Shown one piece after another: positions 35,533-47,395 of a DNA stretch of 64,000 nt (within the stretch, counting starts at the first letter, position 1; each line of letters begins with the position of its first letter). The notes beneath the pieces were generated by a model, which had not been told where the DNA came from, did no database searches, and saw nothing but the letters and a program-made list of their open reading frames with translations. Source of the DNA: Ophiobolus disseminans (taxonomy: Eukaryota > Ascomycota > Dothideomycetes > Pleosporales > Phaeosphaeriaceae); NCBI GenBank assembly GCA_010093685.1, contig MU006217.1:1306067-1370066 (forward strand), read 5' to 3'. The position numbers and the translations under genes are program-made.

Positions 35533-36881
35533 GATGTCTAGTGTATTGACTGCAGACTCCAGAAGGATACTGAACTGTGCCTACGGCAAGGAGGTCGGTT
35601 ATATACAGCTACGGGTAAGTTTGCTACCTGGTCATGAATAACAACAAGCTGACAAAGAAGCAATTGCTATAATGCAACTGAGCACGCAGATGATACGTCA
35701 GCCACGAAAACCTAGAAAATTGACAAACAACGTACTCCATGACCCTTTCTACGAGATTCCTGGTCCCTCTTCGCTACATATCACAACACACGCTCCATAC
35801 ATATAACTAGCAGTGCGCTTCACTCCACCTTACATCCATTGTAACGATAACGTTCCAAGCAGATGTGCCGTCTCGGACATGCACGCCCACCTACGGCAAT
35901 GCCAAAGTCAAGATTTATAGTTATCGTAATCTCACCATACCTATCTCGAGTACCAGGAACCCACCTCTACCTTACCCACTCCAAGCTCTAAGCAAAGACA
36001 TTTCATCTCAACCACCTCCGCGTCCTTCACTGTCGCTGATCTCGCGCAGCTCACACGTCCAAATCAACACATCTCTCAAATCCCAAACCGAACCACTAAA
36101 AGCGTCCAATCTCATACATACATACCTATGTCCCTGCCCTTTTCTCATAATCTCCAGCACAACATACACCAACACCCCCTCCACACGCCCGTAAACGCGC
36201 ACACTACGCTAGACAGACTACTCGGCACTGTGCCACGCTCGTGAACACGCCGCCGCACCCCCCTCTCGGGAAAACATCGTGCTTACAAGCTACCGAGTTT
36301 CATTCGCACTGGACTACAGCGTGCAGTGCAGTCACCTCTACACTGGACTACTACATCCATTTATCGAAATATTGTACCAGCCCGACGCAGCATTGAAGAG
36401 CAGCAGGATCTTAAATAAGCTTGGTGCTTGGTGATTATTTCAATGCTGACGATGTACGTTGGTAGCGGCAATTGAGGTGCGAGGATGGGCACGTGAGTAT
36501 GATTGTGAGGCGGTGGTGGAGTGCTGGTGGATGAGGAATGGAAGTACGTGGGATGAAAGTATGAGTTTGGGGCGAGATGAGCGTTGGAGTTTGCCACAAA
36601 CGCGCGAAAAAGAATTACATGTAGCATCACAGCATACACTTGCAATTTTGTCATAGCAGCGTACAAACTCGTCAATGTTGAATAATGCATCATCTAATCT
36701 CTACGTCGTTAACATTCAATACACCCCTAGAAACGCTATGCACCAAATTCCCGTGTTGAATGAACCCGATAGCCTATCCCAAGACGCCATGCATGCGCCG
36801 ATCGTTGAAGAATACATGTTTGCTGTTGAATGCAACATAAGTACCGCCCTTTTTCTCTACTCCCCATCTCCAAGCTGAAAT
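35533..36881. other. intergenic
   Basis: Promoter of the fusion gene and 3' flank of the C1-THF synthase gene. Pyrimidine-rich on the plus strand at 35860-36200; the frames there are composition effects. Confidence 0.45.
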
Positions 36882-39800
36882 CTAAAACATGCCGTCAATC
36901 TCTGCAGTTTCAACGTCGACGTCGATGTTGAGGTATCCGGGAGCAGTGGGCAGACCGGGAATTGTCTGGATATCTGCAGCAAGGGCGTATAGATATCCGG
37001 CGCCGGCCGCCATGCGTACGTCCCTGATGGGGACTGTGAAGCCTGTTGGTGCGCCCTTGAGTGCGGGGTCGTGCGAGAGGGAGTATTGCGTCTTTGCGAC
37101 GCAGATGGGTAGGTTTCCGAGGCCTTGCTTGACGTAGGTGTCGACCTTTTTCTGTGCGAGCTCTGAGAACTCGACTTTGTCGGCGCCGTACATCTGCTTG
37201 GCGATGATCTCCATGCGCTCTTGGACGGATCCGGTGTTGACGTCGTAGAGAAGCTTGAAATCAGGCTTGGGTTTGGCAGAGGCCGAGATGATGCCCTTTG
37301 CGAGGTCGATGGCGCCCTTGCCACCTTCAGCGAAATGGTTCGCTGGGATGGCGTCTTCGGCACCGGCGGCGATGGCCTCTTCGCGGATGACGTCAATCTC
37401 GGCTTGTGTGTCTGTTGCAAACTTGTTGATAGCGACGACGACGGGAACTCCGTACTGCTTGGCATTCTCGATGTGCTTCTTGAGGTTGACACAGCCCTTG
37501 CGGAGGAGCTCGACGTTCTCTGTGCGGTAGACTTCCTGGAGCTGCGCGCCGGGGCTGATGTCTGGGCCGCCGCCGTGGACCTTGAGTGCGCGGACGGTGG
37601 CCACAATTACGACAGTGTCGGGGACGAGGCCGGAGGAACGGCACTTGATGTTGAAGAAGCGCTCGCCGCCCATGGTGAAGTCGAAACCAGATTCGGTCAC
37701 AACGTAGCCGGTCTGCTCATCGTGGTTCTCATCTGGCTCGGTTCCAGCCAGCTTGAGGGCAAGCTTATCTGCCAGTACCGACGAAGCACCGATACTGATG
37801 TTCGCAAAGGGACCGGCGTGTACGAAGACGGGTGTGCCTTCGAGTGTCTGCATCATGTTGGGCTTGATGGCGTCGACAAGCAGAGCGGTTAGTGCGCCAC
37901 CTGCACCAATATCGTCGCAAGTCACGGGGTCACCGGCGCGAGAGCTGGCAACGACCATGCGGCCGAGACGCTCCCTCATGTCACCGAGATCGTTGCTGAG
38001 GGCTAGGATAGCCATGCATTCACTGGCAACGGAGATGTCGAAGCCGGTCTCGCGAGTGTGGCCTTTCTCAGTCGGCGCTTGGCCAATGGTAATCTGTCGT
38101 AGATGCCGGTCGTTGACATCGAGCACTCGCCGCCACGTGATTGTCTCAGGATCAATATCAAGTCTGGCAAACCTCCTGATCTCATCCTCAGTAAGGTCAT
38201 TCGGGTCGGTCTTGTCGATGCCGAGCTTCTTCAGGCGGCGGAACATGACAGGCACGAACTCGCGCTTGCCCTTCTTTGTTGGTACCAGGCGCTTGTAGAG
38301 TGGGCCGTCCTTCTGTGTGCTCTCGTGGAACATACGAGTGTCAATGGCGGCGGCGAGGAGGTTGTTTGCTGCAGTGATTGCGTGGATGTCGCCCGTCAGA
38401 TGGAGGTTGAACTGGTCCATGGGAATGACCTGACTATAGCCTCCGCCAGCAGCACCGCCCTTGATGCCAAAGGTCGGCCCCATGCTGGGTTGCCGCACGT
38501 TGGCAAAGCATATCTTGCCGAGCTGTGCACCGAGAGCTTGTGCAACACCGATGGTGGTGGTTGACTTGCCCTCGCCCAGTGGTGTGGGCGTGATACCGGC
38601 AACCAGGATGTAGCGTCCGTTGCGGCGGTGCTCAAGGCGCTTGAGCAGGGAGAGGTCGACCTTTGCCTTGGTGGCGCCATAAGGCTCCAGCTCGTGGGGC
38701 AGGATGCCCACCTCTTTCGCGACCGTGGTGATCTGCTTGGGGTGCTGCTTCCGCGAGATGACGTGGTCGGAGGGGATGGGGTCCTCGATCTTGAGAGGCA
38801 GGGGCGTGATCTTGCGCTTCTTCTCGCGGTCGAAGGTGGCGTCGGCGGAGTCGACGAGGTTCTGCAGGAGCATGGCAATGGTCATGGGCCCGACACCGCC
38901 GGGGACGGGCGTGATCTGCGAGGCGACCTCGGCGGCTGAGCTGTAGTCGACGTCTCCCACCAGCCGCTGCCCGCTTTTCTTGGTGTCGTCGGGGACGAAG
39001 TTGGTGCCGACATCGATGACGACGGCGCCGGGCTTGAGCCAGTCTCCCTGGACGAACTGCGCCTTGCCAATGGCGGCGACGACGATGTCTGCGCGCCTGA
39101 CAATGTTGGGGAGGTCGGCGGTCCGCGAGTGGCAGACGGTGACAGTCGCGTCGGCGTTCTTCAGCAGGTGGCTGACGGGGCTGCCCACGATGTCGCTTCG
39201 GCCCAGCACGACGGCGTTCTTCCCGCTGATGTCGACACCCGCCTCCTGCAGCAGCACCATGACGCCCTTGGGCGTGCAGGGCACGAACAGCGGCTTCCCG
39301 CCCCGCTTGGCCAGCTCGCCGATGCTCTGCACGCCGAAGCCATCGACATCCTTCTCGTCGGCGACGGCCGAGGTGATGGTGTGCTCGGAGATGTGCTTGG
39401 GCAGGGGCAGCTGGACGAGGATGCCGTGGACCGAGGGGTTGTTGTTGTACTCGTAGACAAGGTGCAGCAGGTCGGCCTCGCTGGTGTCGTCGGGCAGCTG
39501 GACGAGCTCGCAGTCGATGTTGGCCTCCTCGGCGGCTTTGAGCTTCATGCGCACATACGTGCTAGAGTCGGACCGGTCGCCGACTGCGTGTGTTAGTATA
39601 ATATCTCATATATATCATGCGGTGCACCCACCCTGTACAATCTTCAGACTCGGCTTGTACCGCGGGTTCGCGCTCTGGCGCTCCTTGATCTTCGCGCCCA
39701 GCCGCTCGCGGATGCTTTTCGCAATGGCAGTGCCATCGATCTTGGTAGCCGTCATGCTGGATGCTGTGCCCGAGAAGTGCCTGGTCGCGTTCACCGTTGC

Positions 39801-39920
39801 AGGCGCTCTATATAGCAGTTGGCGGGGCGCGCGCAGTCGATAATATTTTGTCGGCGGGGTAGCTCCAGCTTGCGGAAAGCAACGGGCGGGAAGCAGAGCG
39901 CGTCCGCACATCGGATGCAT
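36882..39920 (-). CDS. MIS1: C1-tetrahydrofolate synthase, trifunctional
   Basis: Two exons, 39920-39632 and 39583-36882, with a 48-base intron, giving 996 residues. Residues about 56-345 are the methylene-THF dehydrogenase/cyclohydrolase: YVRMK catalytic motif, DVDGFG, GRSDIVGSPV and PGGVGPMTIAMLL. The rest is the formate-THF ligase: TPTPLGEGKST nucleotide loop, MGPTFGIKGGAAGGGY and LTGDIHAITAANNL. The enzyme interconverts one-carbon folates for purine, methionine and thymidylate supply. The first 55 residues are Arg-rich and look like a mitochondrial transit peptide; an internal ATG at 39755 (MTATKIDG) would give a cytosolic form. Yeast uses two genes (MIS1 and ADE3); here one gene could serve both compartments. 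Symbol is by analogy. Confidence 0.96.
39808..39815 (-). promoter_or_regulatory. TATA-like box inside the transit-peptide coding region
   Basis: CTATATAG lies 53-60 bases before the internal ATG 39755 and after the first ATG 39920, in a GC-rich setting. It could start a shorter transcript for the cytosolic isoform. Positional evidence only. Confidence 0.35.
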
Positions 39921-40393
39921 TTTCGTGCTGCTCCAGGCCAGTTCGGCGATTTCTTTCCAAGTCTAGCGGTGCAATTCACTCATCGCAACTTCTTATCGTG
40001 AGTCAATGGCGTGCCAATTCTCTTTCAGCCCGGAAAACTATCCTCACCCCCGACGCCAAATTGCCGGCCCGCACTGCTCATTACGTACATCCAGGGATGC
40101 ATTTGCCAGATACAACCACGGAACAGTCTGCTCTGCCCAAGCTTATCGTGTAGCCTGGAATATGTCAATTCTCTGTCTGTGTATTGCAGTTCTCGACTTC
40201 ATCAGCTAGCCTAATACGTTTCAATATATTGTCATGACACCACACTCCTCTTCCCCAAGTGCTAGGCTGGAGATTCTTGAGCCACATATCATAAATGACA
40301 ACTGTCGCTATCATGAGTCGTCCAAGAGGCTTTCAATTCACTATCAAAACACAAAAGTTTTGCCCAGATCCACCAAGTGCCTCCCGCTCCCCT
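39921..40393. other. intergenic
   Basis: 473 bases, promoter side of C1-THF synthase and 3' side of the SH3/J-like gene. Nothing else seen. Confidence 0.5.
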
Positions 40394-41911
40394 CTACGAG
40401 GCCTCCTCCAGGTCTAGCAGGACCCCATACAGCACAAAGAGCTGCTGGGCCCTGAGCTTCAGCTGCTCAGCAAGCTCTGGCGCGCAGAAGCGGCCGAACT
40501 TGTCTGGATGCCAGATGGTCCGCTCCTTCTTGAGCCACTCCACCGAGTAGCAGCCAGAACCCCGCAGCAGAGCCTGCAAGTCGTGGGCGCATATGCCCAG
40601 CGACGAGCCGTCACCCTTGACAGGCATGCACCCGGCCCTGGTGCACACGTCGACGTAGTCGGCCATGGCTGGGAACTTCTTGATCGGCGCAGACTTCATC
40701 ATCTCGATGTTGTCCGCTAAGAAGCGGTACCACGCAGCCTTGGGGGGCTCGTGGGAGCGGCCGTCGCTGAAGTCTAGCCATGAACCGTGCACCCAGCCCT
40801 TGACGCTCTTCTTGCCAACAACCACAAACCAGTTGTTTCCCATCTCCTGCACGACTCGGACGCGCTGTCCCTTCTTAAGTTCCAGTTCCCACCCCTCCTC
40901 GCGAGCATGGGGACGACCTGATTTGATACTGGCTGCCCACGCAAAGGGCACCTCCGGCTTCGGGACCACGGCCTGGAGACGTTGGTCGGTTGGTGATAGT
41001 CTAGCATGTACGGGCTCGGCGCCGAAGTGCAAGACGAATGGGGCCTCGGCACCTGCACCCTGCTTCTTGATGAAGGCGAAGGTGTCGCTCTGCTCCGAGT
41101 GTGGGTTGATGGCAACGTGAGCCAGACCTGCCACTTCTGCGACTCCAGGTCCCGTCAAGCCGACTTCGGTCCAAAGCTTGGTCCAGGCAGCATGCGTGAC
41201 GTCAAGGCGGAACTTCCAGCTAACATGGTTGTTCTGGGTACGGACAAAGTACGAACCATCCTCGTGCCTGAAGTTGATATATGAAGTCAGTGTTTGTCTC
41301 ATATTTATCTCGTGCGTTGACATTACATACCACGCTACGTCGGTAAGCGCGCCCTCGCTGAGCTGGCCCATCGTCATGCCGTGTTGCGTCCTGGTGCCTG
41401 AGCTCCACTTGCAGAGGCGAGCGCGAAGCATCTCGGGGACGTTGTGGCAAGCCCATGATGTCTTGCTCCACGCCACGAAGGAGCCCTTCTTGCCGAGCTG
41501 GACGCGGAGAAGACCTAGCAGTTCCTTGGAGCTGCCGCTGATCTGCTCAATGTACTCAAACAAGGTGCGGGGGGCCTGGGGGCCGAGGCGGATAGCAACA
41601 TGATCACTCTTGAACTGGTACGAAAAAAACCATGACTCTGGATAATCGCCGAATGAGGCCCATAGAACGCGCTTAATATCGCAGCCGGCAAGCTCAGCGA
41701 GAGTCTTGGAGGGAAGGTAGTTGCTTCGACAGGGTTAGCGCCTCGTCACATCAGCATAGCAATGAGCAACTTACGCGGCGTATCCGTTGGGAGTAGCAAA
41801 GAAGTGCTTGCCTTCGGGACCAAACGCGACGAAATAGCAGTCGGACTTGAAGGGTTCGAGGCGGTTAAGCACGGTCGAGATGATGTCGGCATTTGTATTG
41901 ACGGACGCCAT
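40394..41911 (-). CDS. orphan protein with SH3-like and J-like (HPDK) regions
   Basis: Exons 41911-41775, 41723-41331 and 41267-40394, giving 467 residues from MASVNTNADII. Intron 2 (63 bases, GT-AG) is a multiple of three without stops, so it can be retained. Residues about 280-325 (GWELELKKGQRVRVVQEMGN, then WVHGSWLDF) look like an SH3 barrel. The C-terminal about 110 residues contain IWHPDKFGRF within helices, like a J-domain HPD loop, so contact with Hsp70 is conceivable but unproven. An alternative 5' exon (42221-42158, MADSNRRVEQSDV) spliced to 41934 by a 223-base intron with ideal gtaagt and ccgcag ends would add 29 residues in frame. No signal peptide. Families of this layout recur in filamentous ascomycetes; role unknown. 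Confidence 0.82.
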
Positions 41912-42221
41912 GCTAACGGCAGTGGTCGCTGGTGCTGCGGAAACGCGAGAAACCTTGTACTACGCGCGGGTATTAGTCTTTGATGCTCCAGATGTTCAAA
42001 ACGAATTTTATGCTGAAGGCTGTGGCTGCGGTGTTGTAGTGGGGGACGGGCAAGTCGAAGTTAAAGAGGCAGGAGCGTTTGCGCCAAGACTGCAATTTTC
42101 AGAAGCGGCGTCGGCACGCACAGCACCAAAGACGTATCGTAGGTGAAGAAGACTTACCGCCATGCGTTCCAAGGGATTTGAGAACGTCGGATTGCTCAAC
42201 GCGGCGGTTCGAATCGGCCAT

Positions 42222-43202
42222 CGCTACAAGCCTGAGCATCTTCAATTTGTTATCAGTGACAGTACAAGACGGAGTGCAGTAGTATGTTGATTTATCCGGT
42301 ATTGTATCTTGACACAACATTAGATGTGTGCTTACCTGAGAAACTCCTAAGTGTTACTTTCATCGATCATCATTGCCGACTAGAGTGGAGTGGCCCTAGC
42401 GCAGGCGAGGAGAGAGGACCATTTCCTGGACCAGGGAGGGCGTCTTCTTGTTTCGATCCACGATAGACGACTTGTGCAGTATGCGACTGCCAGATGAAAA
42501 CATCACGGAGAGGAGCTCACTGGTAGGACGCTGCGGTTCGTTCATTATCAGAGCGGAATTGCAAGACGACTTTGTAAGACTTCGGACATAAAAATAGAAG
42601 CTTGATACGCATGGCGACAGGATGAAGTTCACAAAAAGAAATTGGAAATTGATGTATAACGAATAGCAGAGCAATAGAAGTAATGGCAGATGTAGAGGTA
42701 GAACAAAAGAGAGTGACTGCGAGAGATGTGTACCCTTTGGAACTTCGCTCATGGAGGCCAGAGTAGGACGCAAGTCGCATATCAACGCGGAAAGCTTGGA
42801 GCGCTGCTCGTGTAGTTTATCACTCCGGTGTGCGTCGAAGAGCGAGAACAGTTAATTCTTCCTTCAAGCGATCACGGTTTGACCTGGCATAGTGCATCGT
42901 GAGTCATCGCTCAAGGCCATCTCAAAGCTTGTTGTACGGTCGCCATGATGCCCGACGCGATGGATGGAGTGTCTGCATCTCAGTGTGTGAGTCAAGAGTC
43001 AAGAGTCATGTCGGTGGGAGATGTGATGTTGTCTGGTACGGTTGGCCATTCGTGTGGTTCGCCCCGCTTTGGCGCTAGCGCGAATTTCGACAGCCCACTT
43101 CCACCACGCAAACTATCGATATCAAGACTCACCAAATTTACCACCGCCGCCGCCCCGCCTACATAAACCCCGCCTCCCACCCATCTCACATCGACCGCAA
43201 GC
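42222..43202. promoter_or_regulatory. divergent promoter region, J-like gene and eIF3i
   Basis: About 1 kb between outward genes. No other gene supported; pyrimidine-rich blocks lie just before the eIF3i start. Confidence 0.4.
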
Positions 43203-44375
43203 ATGAGGCCGATTCTACTTTCCGGACACGAGCGTGCGCTCACGCAGGTCAAATACAACGCCGATGGCGACATCATCTTCTCGGTTTCCAAGGATCACGT
43301 TGTGTGCGCATGGTGTTAGTGCCCGATTTTGGCGACGAGGATAAGAGGAGAGGCTGACGCGATGCAGACTCACATAACGGCGAGCGGATAGGAACATACC
43401 ACGGCCACCAGGGCGCGCTCTGGACCGTCGACGTCAACCCCGATTCCACACTCCTTGCGACGGGTGGCGCAGACAACACGCTGCGGTTATGGGAGGTCCA
43501 AACCGGCAAGCTGCTGCACACATGGGAGTTCAACACATCGATCAAGCGCTGCGAGTTCTCGCCAGACGGCAGGCAACTGCTTGGTGTTACGGAGAAGCGC
43601 CAAGGCCATCTCTCCACCATCGTCGTATACGAGATCAACCCCGACCCAGAGGCACAGCAGTCAGACGAGCAGGTGCTGAGGATAGTTTGCGACGAGAGCA
43701 AGGCTACCGTTGCCGGCTTCAGCTACCTCGCCAAGTACATCATCTCGGGCCACGAGGACGGCTCGATCACACAGTGGGATGGCAAGACCGGAGAGCTGCT
43801 CAGCAGCAACTACGATGTGCATGAGCCGGATATGCAGGGTATGCACGAAATCCACAGTAGGGCGGAGCAAGACTAACGGCGCGCAGTCACCGATCTCCAG
43901 TGGGCTCCCGACCGGTCATACTTCATCACCGCCTCCAAGGACAAGACCGCAAAGGTACGTCAAGAACGGCGGTCCTCCACCATTTGATGCTAACAATGTT
44001 TAGCTCGTCGATGTCGAAGAGCTTAACGTCCTGAAATCCTACGTCGCCGACACACCGCTCAACAGCGCCGCCATCACACCCGTCAAGGACTACGTTATTC
44101 TCGGTGGTGGACAAGCTGCCATGGATGTCACCACCACTTCTGCTCGCCAAGGAAAATTCGAAGCGCGCTTTTACCACAAGATCTTCGCAGAGGAAATCGG
44201 CCGTGTGCGAGGTCACTTCGGACCGCTCAACTACGTTGCTGTACACCCCCAAGGCACCGGATACTGCAGTGGAGGAGAGGACGGTTACGTGCGCGTACAC
44301 CACTTCGACAAGCCATACTTTGACTTCATGTACGAGGTTGAGCGGGAACAGGCGAGGGAGCAGGCGAACTTGTAA
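43203..44375 (+). CDS. TIF34: translation initiation factor eIF3 subunit i
   Basis: Four exons: 43203-43314, 43368-43838, 43887-43954 and 44004-44375, giving 340 residues, the usual length. The protein begins MRPILLSGHERALTQVKYN and is a seven-bladed WD40 propeller with repeats ending in VSKDHVV, LRLWEV, ITQWDGKTG and TASKDKTAK. The C-terminal GHFGPLNYVAVHPQG and GGEDGYVRVHHFD are diagnostic of eIF3i. The subunit sits with eIF3b and eIF3g on the 40S ribosome in the cytosol and supports scanning. The introns fall between propeller strands, all with GT-AG ends. Very sure. Confidence 0.97.
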
Positions 44376-45131
44376 TCTACTGGTACGGGTCATGAGGAAT
44401 GTCTGGGGTGATGCATGCATGCAATGGCGTTCCGGTGGTGGTTTGGCTCAAAAGCTTTGAGAGCACATCTCGCATAGAGAATTTGGAAGCAGTGTACTTC
44501 GATACTAGCCTCCTGGTAGAATAATTCATGTTCTACTGTCTGTTCAGTCCGCTTACGGTATCACCCTTGATGGGGTTGTGAGATGTGACAAGTAGGCATG
44601 CAGTAAGGAACTAGATTTGTTCGCAGTGACACAAAACCACGCAATATTGCATTCAACTTATGCAAACTCGGAGAGCTCCACTCTCAGCAAGTCGTGAAAG
44701 CCGGGAAAAAGCATAGCTTGACGACTACATCTACTTTGTAAAAGTAAGTTTGAATTCTATTTTCTTTTTTTTTGGTATAGATACAGGATAGTGTATCTTT
44801 GTTTCCAGCTTTCGCGACATACTGAGAGCTCCATTCAAGTCGTGATAGACACTAGAGTTTTGATTGGCTGTAACCGAGAGCTCTTAGCGATCTCGATTCC
44901 ACCTCTCAAACACCACCCATCGCTCCTTCTACATCAACCACCGCAATCATGATTATCTAAGCCCTTGTACGCGTAATGCACCTTCCTTCTCGAACTCAAA
45001 GATCACGAGTTTGCGGTATCGGAATTGGACCCACGTACGCACTCCAAACACCGTGCCTTGATCTGAGCTAACGATATGATAGACCCATCTTCTTCCTGTC
45101 TGTAGTCTTGATTCTAATTTTCTACTTCACC
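44376..45131. other. intergenic holding the second MITE copy
   Basis: Apart from the element at 44681-44828 no feature is supported. A short upstream exon for the next gene is possible near 44950-45100, as the frame at 45108 (MILIFYFT) precedes the chosen start. Confidence 0.4.
44681..44828 (+). mobile_element. 148-bp MITE-like element, copy 2
   Basis: Starts CTCTCAGCAAGTCGTGAAAG and ends with the inverted form; the two termini agree at about 22 of 28 bases when one is reverse-complemented. Flanked on both sides by CTCCA, a perfect 5-base direct repeat (10 bases, GAGAGCTCCA, if the end overlap is counted). The core has a T-rich run and a GATACA/TGTATC hairpin near the right end. No coding capacity. 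Homologous in inverse orientation to 28371-28518. Confidence 0.75.
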
Positions 45132-46215
45132 ATGAGCGACCGCGACCAGATTCCTGTACCAGCAGAGCCGCCGCAAGATTTCCACTTTAATTACACGGTG
45201 CTGAAGGGGTATTTCATGCAATCTGAAGAAGATACAGACGATACGAAGTTTGACTTTGTATGTACCTATTCATGTTTACCTCACGAAATATCTAACATCA
45301 TGTAGAAAAAGAGTAATTTCGGCTTGATCCCGAGAGAGTATAAGACAGATGGACACGTGAAAGAGCAGTGGAAGCGCTTCGAAGCCCACGTGAAGAACCT
45401 GAATGAGAAGAGCAAAGAAGGCGAGAGCGTGAAGGTGCTATGGCTAGGTCGCCACGGACAAGGCTGGCATAACGTCGCAGAAGCGAAATACGGGACGAAA
45501 GCCTGGGATGTGCGTGTCCTTTTTATATCCGTTCCTTCCCCAGCAAGCACCCATCTAACCCCACCCACAGTGCTATTACTCTGCCCTCGACGGCGCAGAC
45601 GGCATAACCTGGGCCGACGCAAACCTCACCCCAACCGGTCACGACCAAGCCCTCGCCGTCCACGCCCTCTGGGAACAGCAACTTCCCCACGGCATCCCGC
45701 CCCCAGAGTCGTACTACGTCTCCCCACTAACCCGCACAGTCGAAACCGCAGATCTATCTTTCTCAGCCCTGGATTTACCGGCAGATAAACCCTACAAGCC
45801 ATTTGTCAAAGAACTCCTGCGTGAAGCTCTGGGTGTACATACATGCGACCGCCGCAGCACCAAATCTCACATCGAATCTACATTTCCGCATCTGACTTTC
45901 GAGCCCGGATTTTCCGAGCAAGATCGCCTCTGGGAAGCAGACTACCGCGAGCCCGCGTCCGCGCGGCACTACAGATTAGCGCAGCTACTCGACGACGTGT
46001 TTAGTTCGGATGGGAACGTGTTTCTCTCGTTTACGAGTCACTCGGGAGCAATTGCGAGTGTGTTGGAGGTCGTTGGGCATCGCAGGTTTGCGCTTGAGAC
46101 GGGCGGTGTGATTCCCGTTGTAGTCAAGGCGGTCAAGGTACATGGCGAGAGGGTGAAGCCGCCGAGGGAGCCGAGTGAGGGGCCGCCGGTGTGTGATGAG
46201 CCGCCGGAGGTGTGA
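45132..46215 (+). CDS. histidine phosphatase (phosphoglycerate-mutase-like, PMU1 type)
   Basis: Three exons: 45132-45257, 45306-45509 and 45571-46215, giving 324 residues from MSDRDQIP. The RHG motif is VLWLGRHGQGWHN, with the phosphorylated His. Later conserved points are LTPTGHDQA, SPLTRTVETADLSF, LREALGVHTCDRRS and FTSHSGAI with the second catalytic His, all typical of the fungal PMU1-like branch rather than glycolytic phosphoglycerate mutase. It should remove phosphate from small metabolites or act as a broad phosphatase; substrate unknown. An in-frame upstream ATG at 45108 would add eight mainly hydrophobic residues. Introns of 48 and 61 bases have good ends. Confidence 0.9.
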
Positions 46216-46847
46216 AGTTGGGAATGGTTGTGTATGTTGGGAGGGGATTGGGTGGGGTAAAGTTAGGGATGCGGAACAGTTGTTTACATGACCATCACTT
46301 CGATCTCACTGGAGTTGTGACAATGCTTTCGAGATGGATGAATACGATGAAGCTCGTGTTTGGCGATGCAGTGATTATTCAGTCAACGTGCATTTATACA
46401 ACAGACAGTATAATGTTTCCTATCCTAGTATATAACGGCTTGTATACCTTTATATGCTTATTACAAGAAGAAAAATTCCTTTATAGCACTGCGAGGATAT
46501 ACAGGCTAGCTGTTGAAATGTTAGGGAAGGTCTAAGCAGCTGTACCTGCTGGTGCATCACCAGATACGAGCTCCTTAGGTACAGTTCATGAAATCACGTC
46601 GTTGAAGCAGTATCAAAATACAGTCGTGAATCATGCATTTTTCTAGCCATGCGGGAGCTTCAACCAAGTCGAAGCGATACCCCGAGTCCTCCACGATCTG
46701 TCGTTCTATCATGACTATCCATCAATAACGCCGTGAAAACCACGCCCGCTAATCATCCAGGAAATAATATCCCGTCTGAGCCCAAGTCCGAGTATCGACC
46801 ATGCTGTCATGCATTTCCAGCACCACAGCCTGACTCCAGACACCCGC
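46216..46847. other. convergent 3' region
   Basis: AT-rich 3' flank (46380-46510) between two convergent genes. No gene seen. Confidence 0.5.
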
Positions 46848-47395
46848 TCACTTCTTATTGGGGAACTTCGGCTGTCCAAGCTTGTCACCGCGCAGGATCA
46901 CATTTAGCGTACGCTCCATCTTGCCCAGCAGACCCTGATCCGGCGTCGCAGTCCCGCGCTCAAAGTCGGCCACGATAGTCGGTGTAGTGTTGCACTTCTG
47001 CGCGAGGTCCTTCTGCGTCATGGTTGTGCCCTTGTCGTTCTTGGCTTCACTCCGCGCCTTTGCAATCGCCTGGCCCACAGTGGCGCCCACCGTCTTCGGC
47101 TTCACGATGTCGTCGGAGCGGTCGACCTTGGTGAGGCGCTGGCCCTCGGAGGAGGCGCTGCCGACTTGGGACTAGATGAGTAGACAGGTAAGCGGGTGTG
47201 TCTTCGTGGGATACGCTGGAGAGGTGTACTTACGGCGTTTGCCGAGGCGTACTTTTTCTCCGTGGCGACGATGCCGCCGCTGCGTTGGGCAGCGTTGAGC
47301 GCGGACTTGCCCTTCACGACGGCCGCGCGGGGTCCGGCCGGGCCGCCTCGAGTGCGGCTGCCGATCTTGGTAACGGAGTCCCACTCTTCAGTCAT
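46848..47395 (-). CDS. MBF1: multiprotein-bridging factor 1
   Basis: Two exons, 47395-47234 and 47171-46848, with a 62-base intron, giving 161 residues. The N-terminal MBF1 domain (EEWDSVTKIGSRTRGG, then KSALNAAQRSGG) is followed by a Cro/C1-type helix-turn-helix at about residues 90-145 (MTQKDLAQKCNTTPTIVADFE, GTATPDQGLLGKMERTL). The ending KLGQPKFPNKK matches the family. MBF1 bridges activators such as Gcn4-type bZIP factors to TBP, and also binds stalled ribosomes to prevent frameshifting. A TATA-like tatacata lies about 85 bases before the start. Very sure. Confidence 0.96.

Noticed and set aside
36857..37606. 249-codon minus-strand frame
   Set aside because: Ser/Pro-rich second frame inside the C1-THF synthase ligase domain; a composition shadow.
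46848..46900. MBF1 helix-turn-helix gene as a bacterial insertion
   Set aside because: The Cro-like fold is normal for eukaryotic MBF1, and the gene has an intron and the MBF1 N-terminal domain.
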